NCBI GenBank assembly: GCA_021464525.1
Contig: JADRCO010000082.1
Location: 1 to 56,637 of the forward strand
Origin: Rhizophagus sp. LPA8_4_AMF
Lineage: Eukaryota; Glomeromycota; Glomeromycetes; Glomerales; Glomeraceae
Direction of reading: 5' to 3'
Length of the DNA stretch: 56,637 bases
Every line of letters begins with the position of its first letter. Position 1 is the stretch's first letter. Below, in pieces: positions 47,931 through 56,637 of the stretch. The position numbers were made by a program, and so were the translations under genes. Below the pieces are notes generated by a model. The model was not told the origin of the DNA, searched no databases, and worked only from the letters and a program-made list of their open reading frames with translations.

Positions 47931-48475
47931 ATCCCGAACATTCAAAATCCCGGTACTTATTAAGTTGACATTTTAATTTTAATATCTTCATGATTACAAA
48001 AAAAAAATTTCAAAATATAATTTATTAAATTATAATCAAAATAAGAAAAAATTGAGGTTTACATCGGGATTTCGTAGTAAATAATCCACCTAAATAGGAC
48101 TTTCGTTATACTATTATGAAATAAAACGTGAATAAAGTAAAACAATCACAAATCAATAAGATACATAGGACTATTCAAAATTCTTGTTATAACACAAACC
48201 TGACGTTCACAATCCTGAAAAATCATAATCCCGAAAATTCAAAATCCTGACACTCATATTAATTTAAATGTTTTGTAAGAATTAATGTTTTTATTATAAA
48301 AAAAATTTTTTTTATTAAAAAATTAACAATTAAATACGTTTTTAATATTAGAAGATTTTTAAATCATTTTTTAAAATGTCAAGATAATGAGTGTGGGATT
48401 TTAAACGATTTGTCAAGGTTGTGTATCATCGGGTTTGTGGAATTTTGGTTGTCAGGGTTTTGGGATCTTTTTAAA
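47931..48475. repeat. Diverged repeats with CCCGA/TCGGG words
   Basis: ATCCCGAACATTCAAAATCC at 47931 is repeated in diverged form at about 48228 (ATCCCGAAAATTCAAAATCC). The following CTGACACTCAT finds an inverted partner in ATGAGTGTGGGATTTT at about 48388. The block looks like nested, ageing copies of one foldback family. Confidence 0.5.
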
Positions 48476-48545
48476 AAATTTTAAAGGACGACGCAAATTA
48501 TCGCTAAAATCCCTTTTTTACTGGATCATCATCTCATCGGGATCC

Positions 48546-48653
48546 GTTCAAAATCCCGACAGGGTCAAAAATCCCGAAATTGGCCCGCGTTATGTAGAAT
48601 TATGAGGAATCACGTGATCTATTGACCAGCATTAGAGTGTCGGGATTTTGTAC
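48546..48653. mobile_element. 108-bp foldback element with CACGTGATC core
   Basis: Arms GTTCAAAATCCCGACA (48546-48561) and TGTCGGGATTTTGTAC (48638-48653) pair at 15 of 16 positions. The interior contains GTTATGTAGAATTATG and then CACGTGATC, a core also found in the element at 50664-50778. Confidence 0.7.
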
Positions 48654-49784
48654 TAGACCCATATGATATGATATGATATGCAAATTTAATTAATAGTGTC
48701 AATCCTGGCTAAGGAATTTGAAGTCGCTAAAGTTCCACGTCTTCGACTTTTACTATGGAGGAACGTAAGATTCCGACCGTAAATTTCCAGCTAATTCCAA
48801 TTTTTAATGATTTATTTTTGAACCATTTTGACCAAAAATAAGTTAATTTTGGTTCTTATTTAGTTTTTAAACTTTTATTTAGTTTTAGTTTAGCTTTTTT
48901 ATCTTTTATATTTGCATGGTTCCCACCAGTTTTATGCATATATCCCATAGTGCGAGTTTTAAAATAATTCCCGTCAAATGAATTACTGCTTAGCTCATTA
49001 AAAAAAGTTTGTATAATAATTAATAAAGAATACAATTTTTATTTGACATGCGTTACATGATTTTCAAAATTAAATTTTATTTGTATATCTAATATACATA
49101 CGGTAGATCTTGAACACTATAACTAATATGATAATCACTCTACAATTTATATAAATGGTTAATCCTTAATTAGCATTTTTACCATTTAAGAATTTGAATA
49201 AAAGAATATGAAACTGTACAAAATGCGCATAATCTGCATATCTCCTTTTAATACGAAATGACACTTTTTTTATTATTATTAATACGGAGTACAAAAATTG
49301 CACGTTTTCCGTACTCAAAATTTAAAAGAAAAAATTAATTTGTGCAAAACGACCTTTAGAAAAAAAAACTGTATAGTTAGTTTTTACTTTTAAAACATTT
49401 TTTTTATACGGTAAATAGCGATAAATTAAGAAATTATTTCTATCTTGCTTTTAATAATTTATAATTGTCAATGGCAGTATATTATTTTGAGAGACAGATT
49501 TATATTCGTATTTAATTTATTTTTTTCATACAGATAAGATCGTAAATTACCCCAGTTTTTTTCAAATAAGGAAATAAGGAATTAAACTTACGACTGCGCG
49601 ATGATCGAAGAATTTTTGAATAGAACTAGGCGAAGAATCTAATCGGACCCTATCTATATTTGATGTCCCGATGTCGGACATTATACTCCAATGTAGTCAT
49701 TATCCCTAATTGAGAATAATGGTATACGAGAAATCACGATGGATTGTCATTGTTTCACAGAAAAAGATTTTCTTAAGCAAGAGA

Positions 49785-49792
49785 TATAAATA
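49785..49792 (+). promoter_or_regulatory. TATA box of secreted protein gene
   Basis: TATAAATA lies 60 bases upstream of the ATG at 49852, a good distance for a fungal TATA-driven start, and the leader between them is AC/T-rich. Confidence 0.55.
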
Positions 49793-49851
49793 AGTCCACT
49801 CTCTTATACGATAATGGTATTTACTATCATTCATACAATCATAACTTCATC

Positions 49852-50405
49852 ATGAATCATAATTACATTATTATTTTATTTTTTGTATTCTTCCTTAATG
49901 TTGAACAAATTTACGGATGTCATCCTACTGGGTATGAATGGATTAGTGGTGGTAAGTTAATTTTCAAATAATTTTTAATTTATTATTTTTCAACAATTCT
50001 ACTAATAAAAAAATTAATCTCTTAGGCTCTCAGATTCAAAATGCGACATTTTCATCGGGCAAGATCTCAGTTACGACTACAATCCTTCAAAAAGATGCGT
50101 ATGGAAGGCAGCTATATACCCACGCACTCGGTCACTTTACCTTTGGTTATAGTAAAGATGGCAAAAATATCAATGTGCGTATTTTAAAGAAACCCGTATT
50201 TATCAATAACCATCATTGTGCTGACAAAGGTTCTAAAGAAGATGATCCATACACATCGACCTGGGATTTTGATTCAGGATTAACACCTCCACCAGGTACA
50301 TCAGTTACTGTTTGGCTATCAGCATATTGGTTTTGTGATTTATCGGATGGAGAAGGAGGAATACTTTGTAACCATGAAGATATATCCTTCACAACAACAG
50401 TGTGA
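49852..50405 (+). CDS. Small secreted protein, family unknown
   Basis: Two exons, 49852-49951 and 50026-50405, 159 residues, intron phase 1 with GTAAGT and TTAG borders. The N-terminus is a clear signal peptide: MNHNYIIILFFVFFLNV with probable cleavage after IYG (residue 22). The mature protein of about 137 residues has four cysteines (23, 98, 137, 148), enough for two disulfides. Alternating beta-type segments (ISVTTTILQ, HFTFGYSK, INVRILKK, TSVTVWLSAYWF) suggest a beta-sandwich. No known catalytic motif is visible. A TATA box is well placed upstream. The gene stands alone in a repeat-rich region, a common setting for lineage-specific secreted proteins and candidate effectors; that role is inferred from size, signal peptide and setting only. 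Confidence 0.82.
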
Positions 50406-50663
50406 TGGATAATATAGTGCAGAACCTCTATAATCAACAACTTGTTTATAGTAACAATCGATTGGCTGATTCATTACGATTACAATATTTAATATTGTGC
50501 ATTTCATATCTAATTGTCATTATTTTTTTTTTATTTTTTTAATCATACCCGATATTCAACATTGTTGTACTGTGTACACTAATCTTAATACCACATAAAA
50601 TTCATTATAATATTATAATAAAATCAATCAATTAATTAAATAACAAATTATTTATTGTTGGAA

Positions 50664-50778
50664 GATATCCCGAAGGACGTTTTCCCGAATTTATGGGCAG
50701 AGTTATGCAGAGTTATGCACTAACACGTGATCAATCTGCCGGCGTTAAAGTTTTCGGGAAAACGTCGTTCGGGATATC
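50664..50778. mobile_element. 115-bp foldback element with 26-bp arms
   Basis: The left arm starts GATATCCCGAAGGACGTTTT and the right arm ends CGTTCGGGATATC; 25 of 26 positions pair. The centre carries two copies of CAGAGTTATGCA and then AACACGTGATC (CACGTG at 50724-50729). No coding capacity. It is a MITE or foldback element. Confidence 0.85.
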
Positions 50779-50834
50779 GTACTTTAACCATAATTAGTTG
50801 GTTACGGTACGATTTACAGGCATGAAATTGGTTA

Positions 50835-50967
50835 CAGGACATTTCGCCGAAAGCCATTTCACCGAAAGGACATTTCGCCGAAAAATAAGGCCAACACTAT
50901 GCAGCATTATGAATAACTCAGGCCAGAGATTATTTTTCGGCGAAATGGCTTTCGGCGAAATGTCCTG
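50835..50967. mobile_element. 133-bp foldback element, CAGGACATTTCGCCGAAA arms
   Basis: The left end CAGGACATTTCGCCGAAAGC pairs with the right end GCTTTCGGCGAAATGTCCTG; the match extends about 33 bases with one mismatch. The left arm holds an extra partial copy of the arm unit (GGACATTTCGCCGAAA at 50868). The centre has ACTATGCAGCATTATG. The flanks both contain CATGAAATT (50821 and about 50971). Confidence 0.85.
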
Positions 50968-51302
50968 ATACCCATGAAATTAACCGACACCATTTTACTG
51001 ACATGGAAAAATTACTTAATTTCATTTCAAAGTCTTAATTTCTAATTATTTTTGAGTAAAATTTGCTGATTTTAATAAGATTGTAGGCTTATTTATTTTC
51101 AATTGTAATATGCAAATTAAAATTATTCGATATCCAATTTTTTAATAGTTCCTAGTAATTGGTTTCGCATGATAAATAATTATTACTTATTCGGCAAAAC
51201 CTTTTTTTCATTTTTTTTTAGTGATTAGAAAGCAATAAATACAATATATAAATACTTTAATTATATATAGTAAAAATAAAATAATTAAAAATAAAGATAA
51301 TT

Positions 51303-51465
51303 TTAATGAGGTTTTGACGGAAATTTTGGCGACATAGCAGAAGCTTTTATCACAAGAGTTTTTTTTCTTTTGTTGGAGCTTACTAACTTATTCCTTAGCT
51401 TTTTTAGGTTAATCACCTCACCCTTTTTCTTTATTAATGATTTTGGATTTTGAATAAGCACAAAA
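51303..51465 (-). pseudogene. Orphan C-terminal coding exon, basic
   Basis: On the minus strand a frame of about 54 codons is open from an acceptor-like TTTGCTAAG at 51466 to TAA at 51303-51305. It reads ...VLIQNPKSLIKKKGEV, LKKLRNKLVSSNKRKK, and SAMSPKFPSKPH at the end. The Lys/Arg-rich content and codon-like composition stand out from the surroundings. There is no start codon or upstream exon that I can find, so it may be the 3' exon of a lost gene. Confidence 0.35.
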
Positions 51466-52018
51466 CTTAGCAAATGTAAAAAATGATTAATCGAAATAAA
51501 AATTTTTATTCTCTATTTTTATAATAAAGATCAATCATAAACAAGAGAAACATAAACAATAACTGAAAGTAAACAAGATACTAATTTTAGTTTATCTAAT
51601 ATTTAAGGTTTAGCCTCACCAAGTAGAACTGCCTTAAATTTAATATTACAATAATTACAAATTAAAGGAAAAGAGGTATATTCCCATTAAATATAAATTT
51701 TGCGAAACTTAAAAAAATCAATAGTTGCTTTGGTTCAAATGCTAATTAAAAATGTTTAATGTTTAGTATTATTTTTGTGGAATATAATTATTAATTTATT
51801 AAACTCCTATATTGGCTTATCATATTTACTTTGGACACGAATTTTGTAGTGCGGCGCAGGTATACTTTGACAGTGTGACAGTGTGACTGCTGGCGTTAGA
51901 ATGACACCATAAAAGGTTAAATCCTATTTTTGATCACGAATAACGAATATTTAAATGGTAGTTGCACGTTTCATAAGGTTTCAACTACCGTTAAACTGAC
52001 AAAAATTATTTGTCAAGA

Positions 52019-54918
52019 ATGTCTAAAGAAATGAAAGAAACCGACATTAAAGAATCAAATTATTATATCAATTGGTTAGAAAAATCGATTGCAGATGAAT
52101 ATTTTAATTACTATGAATATTCAGAATTTAAAAATTTAGAACCGATAGGAAATGGTTCATTCGGAATTGTCGTTCGTGCTAATTGGAAAAATGCTGGAAA
52201 TTTTTTTGTTTTAAAAACTTTTAAAAATTATAACAATACAATGTTAAAAGAACTTGTTAATGAGGTAATTAATCTCGATTATCTTTATATTAATTTTTTA
52301 CATATTAAAGGTATTTTTTTTTTTTTTTAGATAAGATTACAAAAAAAAGTTGACTTTCATGAAAACATTACACGGTTTTATGGAATAACGAAAGTAGAAA
52401 ATGGTAAATTTTAAGTTTTAGTATATAATACATTATTAAGTGAGCTTCATTTTAATATACTCTTTGTATCCAGAAAAATACTCGTTAGTCTTAGAATATG
52501 CTAACAATGGTACACTAAAAACTTATTTAAAAGAGCATTTTAATGAACTCACTTGGACTGATAAATATCAGTTAGCATTTCAACTAGCCAATGCTGTAGA
52601 GTGTTTACATGATTGTAATATTATTCATCGTGATCTGGTAATAATAAATTATTAGCTTTGTAATTTGTTATTAATTTGTTATATGATTATTTTATTATAT
52701 TCGTACTAAATAAGTTTTGTTTAAATAATAGCATGCAGATAATATACTTGTACATCAGAAAAAGTTAAAGTTGACAGACTTTGGTTTATCAAAAAAAATT
52801 GCTGAAATGTCGAGCAATACATCAAAAATACTTGGAGTAATACCTTTTATTGACCCAAAAAAGTTAAATGATCAAGGTTACAAACTGAACAAAAAATCTG
52901 ATGTATACAGCATGGGAGTTTTAATGTGGCAAATTTCAAGTGGCCGTCAACCATTTTCTGATTATAATTATGATGCAAGTTTAATCTTATCCATAGTAAA
53001 AGGTAAACGAGAAAAAATTATTGAAAGTGCTCCTAAAGAATATAGAAATTTGTATACAGGTAATTTATATTAATAATTTTATAAATTTATTATTTTCTTG
53101 AAAGAAAGTTTAACAATTTTTAAATAACTAGAATGTTGGAAATATGAGCCAAACGAACGTCCAAATGTGCGAAACATCGTTTCAATCCTTTATACACTAA
53201 TATTTCCTAAACATGATGATACAGTTATTGATACTGCTAATAAAGTAAAAGAAAATAATCAACTAATAGAAAAATGTGAAACAACTTCAAAATCAATTAA
53301 GACCATGGATTTAAATGATGAATTGTTATCAAATATTGGATTAAGTCTAAATATAATGGATTCTGAAAATAATTTATCAGATACATCAATTCAAACAAAT
53401 TCATCAAAATTTTCATATGAGTTAACATTTGATAAGGTAAATAATATAATTGTTGAAAAGTTAATTAAAGAAATAAACAGCAGACATGATAAGGGAGATA
53501 TTAGTTTTCAAGATATTCAGCAATTTATCAATCAACAAATATTAGAATTAAATCAAAGCTCGGACAATCTCATTAAATGGCTATCTAATCAAGTTAATCC
53601 ACAATATATTTATTTACTTGGATTACTTTATTATTATAATATTGGTATAGAAGAAGGTAGTGACAAAGCGTTTAAACTATTTTTAAAAGCATCTAAAAAT
53701 AATTATTCATTTGCGCAAGTTTATCTTGGAAAATGTTTTTATGCCGGATATGGAGTTAAATGTAATAAAAATTTGGCATTTAGTTTGTTTCAAAAATCTA
53801 CAAGATATGGTAATGTTATTGGTCAAGTTTATTTAGGGAATTGCTATGAATTTGGTATTGGAATTGCAAAAGATACTATAATATCAGTACAATTGTATAA
53901 GAAAGCAGCTGAAAATGGAAATACTAGTGCAAAATTTAATCTTGCAAGGTGTTATCAATTCGGAAAAGGAGTTGATAGAGATAAAAAAAAAGCATTTGAA
54001 TTAATGAAAGATTTAGCAGAAAGTGATTATAAAAACGCTCAATTCCAACTTGGATCTTATTATGATGAAGGAATTGGAACTGAAATTAATAAATCAAAAG
54101 CATTTGAATTATATAAAGTAGCAGCTGAAAAAGGTTATTTGGAAGCTCAATCCACACTTGCAGTTTGTTATGATGGAGGAATTGGAATTGAAAAGGATTT
54201 TAAAAAAGCTTTTTACTGGTGCCAAAAAGCAGCAGAAAATGGTCATAGAGTTGCACAAAATAATTTAGGAGAATGTTATGAATTAGGGATTGGTGTAAAT
54301 AAAGATGAAATTAAAGCATTTGAATTTTATGAGAAATCGTCTGTAAATGGATATATAGGTGCAAAATTTATACTTGGATATTATTATGTAAATGGAATTG
54401 GAACTGAAATTAATAAAGAAAAGGGATTTAAATTATATAATGAGGCAGCTGGCAGTAAGATCCAAGTTAATCTTATTGAAAATGATGAAGAAATAGTAAA
54501 TGATTTGGACAAAGTTAATTATTGGTATCATAAAGCTGCAGAAAATGACAACAAACTTGCATTGTATAAATTGGGTGAATTTTATGAATTAGGCAAAGGT
54601 GTTTGTCAAAATGAAACAAGAGCATTTGAATTTTATAAGAAATCGGCCGATCAAGGATATGTAGATGCTCAATATAAAGTTGGATATGTTTATAATTATG
54701 GAACTCAGATTGATATTAATAAAGAAAAAGCATTTAAGTACTATAAAATTGCTGCGGAAGGAGGAAATATTGATGCACAAAATAGTCTTGCATCATTATA
54801 TGGACGAGGAGAAGGAACTGAAAAAAATATTGAGAAAGCCGTTTATTGGTATAAAAAAGCTGCAGAAAATGGATGCCAAGAGGCCGAAAAAAGTTTAAAC
54901 TTATTATTAAATAGTTAA
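52019..54918 (+). CDS. Protein kinase-Sel1 repeat fusion
   Basis: Five exons: 52019-52264, 52331-52403, 52474-52637, 52732-53059 and 53132-54918, giving 865 residues, phases 0, 1, 0, 1. The frame also extends upstream to a TTG at 52010, but the ATG at 52019 aligns with the start of the paralogue at 44680. Kinase domain (about 38-300): [10 protein letters not shown]66 in VLKTF, HRDLHADN (158-165), LTDFGLSK (D177), FIDPKK in place of APE, and [11 protein letters not shown]. It should be catalytically active. After a linker, about eleven Sel1 repeats (about 430-860; for example [19 protein letters not shown]) form a long solenoid that probably recruits substrates or partners. Compared with the minus-strand paralogue it has about twice the number of Sel1 units and no low-complexity tail. 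Confidence 0.9.
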
Positions 54919-56365
54919 TCTAATATGATAAACTTTATTTACTTGACGGATTGCTTTACTATTATTAAAGAAATGTAATAAAAGATCAATTTTCATCTTA
55001 TTTAACCTAAAAGTATGTTTTTGTCTTTTTTTTTTTGTAATAGGTAAATAATTCATAGTAAATACTGTACAGTATGTTATATTTGATTAAGAAGGCTTAT
55101 TACTACTACATCATTTTACCATACTAATATATACCATTTTCAAAAAAAGAGAAAAAGAGAGAGTTTATAAATGACTTTCAATACGCTAATCATTATAATG
55201 TGAAGCACGTAATTAAAAATAATCTAGCGGTAAAAAACTTTGTGTGGGCTGAACCGTTTTAATCTCTTGAAAGCACTGATAAAGAATTATTAGTTAATTT
55301 GAATCTTCTCTGCAGCCGTATTTGCCCAGATAAAAATTAAGTACTCCCAAAAAAAAACTTATTTTCTCTTACTGTATTGTCATAATTTTCATTCACTTTA
55401 TAAATTTTTCAATGAATTAAAGATTTTTTGTATTATTTAATTTATGTTAAATCAAAAGAAATAAATTCTAAATGAAACAGTATTAAATTTATTTTTTGAT
55501 ATTTAAAATAATTTTCAAAATTATTGACAATTACTATAAATAATTATTCATGTTTGTAATAAAAAATAGTAAATCCAAATTCTTACTTTTCATATATTTA
55601 ATCTATTTAATCGTTAGTTTAACTACATTAAAATATTTGTAAATCATGTATTCGTTAGATTTTTTTTAGAAAACAAAATATTTATTTTTAAAGATTCATT
55701 AAAATATTATGCATTATTAATATTGTCCCATTAAGTTTCAAATCTATTTTGAAGTTGAATTCGACTTGCTTCATTTTGTCATTGGATATTACGGAAATAA
55801 TATTTTCAAACTTTTGTTGAATGGAATGCAGTATTGTTTTATGATTTAAGCATTAATCATATAAATGAAAATTTTACTATTGTATCAAAAAATCATATCA
55901 AATACATTATTTTTATTATCTCAAAAAAAATTTAAACAAAAATAATTGAGGCGTTAATCATAATCTGACCGTAATTTAAAGTTGAAAAATTCATTTTATG
56001 AGCATTTAATTAAATAAATCCATGCATTCTCAATTTAACCGTAAAGCATTTGACACCATATTTCTTAACAAAAACATTTATTTGATTAATTCATAAATAT
56101 AATTTCATGATTCCTCCATGAATGGTGCCCTCTTGTTTTGAATAAAAAAATCAAAAAAATTTTAATTTTATTTTATGTTAATGAAAGTCAAAAAAGGTAT
56201 TTCTTTTTTAGTTAAAATTATTTTTTTTTAATATAAAAATTTCATAGGACTCTTTGTTTAATTTTCAAAAATATCACATGATCATCATTATTACTATTAA
56301 ATTGCAATTTTACTCTAAATTAGAGTTCAAATCATGTTCACTTTCATATTAATGTTAATAATTAT

Positions 56366-56516
56366 TGGCAAAATAGTTATCGACAAAATGGCTATTGGCA
56401 AAATTGTGATTCGTTGAAATGATTCCGGTAAAATGCAATGTCGGTGAAATGGCAAGTCAGTAAAGTGGCCAGTAAATTTTTATGTCGGTAAAACAGGCGT
56501 CAGTAAAATGGGTGAA
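56366..56516. repeat. Degenerate 15-16 bp tandem repeat (GGTAAAATGGC)
   Basis: About nine units of a GG(T/C)(A/G)AAATGGC-like word, for example GGCAAAATAGTTATC, GACAAAATGGCTATT, GGTGAAATGGCAAGTC and AGTAAAATGGGTGAA. The word resembles the arm unit of the foldback element at 50835-50967 (GGCGAAATGG). Confidence 0.75.
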
Positions 56517-56559
56517 TACGTAATTGGTTTGCTATCTCCTAATATAATTATCCCCAGTG

Positions 56560-56637
56560 TTGGACCATTTGTCCAATTGAGCATTTGGATATCCAATTGA
56601 ATATCCAATTGGATATATGTCCACAATGTCCAATAAT
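56560..56637. repeat. Nested TCCAATTG/GGATAT repeat, cut by window end
   Basis: TTGGACCATTTGTCCAATTG is followed by several overlapping inverted copies of GGATATCCAATTG and ATATCCAATTGGATAT, then GTCCACAATGTCCAAT. It appears to be one end of a foldback element continuing beyond the window. Confidence 0.65.

Larger units (their letters stand above)
44681..49851. other. 5.2-kb gene desert with foldback elements
   Basis: I see no gene that I can support. A TATAAATAG at about 45798 precedes a 15-codon frame (ATG at 45824) that ends quickly. At least three foldback elements (47158-47310, 47502-47788, 48546-48653) and a zone of diverged inverted CCCGA/TCGGG repeats (47931-48475) are present. E-boxes CACGTG lie at 46173, 46510, 47716 and 48611. 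There is a short ATATG microsatellite at about 48660. The last 70 bases include the TATA box of the secreted gene. Confidence 0.55.
50406..52018. other. Intergenic with two foldback elements and a gene remnant
   Basis: A 1.6-kb spacer. It contains the 3' region of the secreted gene, two adjacent foldback elements (50664-50778 and 50835-50967), a minus-strand open stretch (51303-51465), and the promoter of the second kinase-Sel1 gene. A short GACAGTGT repeat is present at about 51870. Confidence 0.55.
54919..56637. other. Intergenic end of the window
   Basis: About 1.7 kb of AT-rich sequence. Up to about 56340 I see nothing but simple A/T runs. The last 270 bases contain two distinct repeat blocks, listed separately. 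Confidence 0.5.

Overview
The window is very AT-rich, with short GT-AG introns, long A/T runs and an intergenic space full of small foldback repeats. The gene set points to an arbuscular mycorrhizal fungus (Glomeromycotina), most likely Rhizophagus irregularis or a close relative. The evidence is the combination of expanded families: two protein kinase-Sel1 fusions, a kinase with a zinc-ribbon leader and an HGDFHNGN catalytic loop, a decayed RING-like/TPR protein, a sacsin-like protein ending in BTB, and a division 1 chitin synthase. The species call rests on recognition, not on a search. All gene models below are my own splice reconstructions; each coding total divides by three.

Left part (1-16 kb): a TPR-family pseudogene (361-2970), a small RG-rich protein (3604-4389), the RNA polymerase II assembly factor RPAP1 (4659-9020, one exon), a convergent chitin synthase (9609-12456, minus), about 3 kb with no gene, then a small secreted CBM19-like protein (15571-16074).

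Middle (17-28.4 kb), all on the minus strand: a kinase (16992-18826), a protein with four internal repeats and a RanBP2-type zinc finger (19432-20898), a FYVE protein whose last zinc-ligand pair is displaced by a roughly 170-residue acidic insert (21686-23017), an unrecognised five-exon gene (23969-25332), and a CNH-domain protein (25752-28361).

Right part (29.6-56.6 kb): a 12-exon gene for a 2,890-residue protein with two sacsin-type HSP90-like ATPase modules and a C-terminal BTB domain (29595-39161). After it come two kinase-Sel1 paralogues on opposite strands (42383-44680 minus; 52019-54918 plus) with identical intron phases. About 7 kb lies between them, holding a small secreted protein (49852-50405) and many foldback elements.

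Functionally this is a mix of housekeeping genes (RPAP1, chitin synthase), membrane and signalling genes (CNH, FYVE, kinases), lineage-expanded adaptor or chaperone-like proteins (sacsin-BTB, Sel1, TPR) and two effector-like secreted proteins. The genes do not form one pathway. The three observations I rate highest are the sacsin-sacsin-BTB architecture, the split FYVE finger, and a set of foldback elements with unrelated arms but a shared central core around CACGTGATC.
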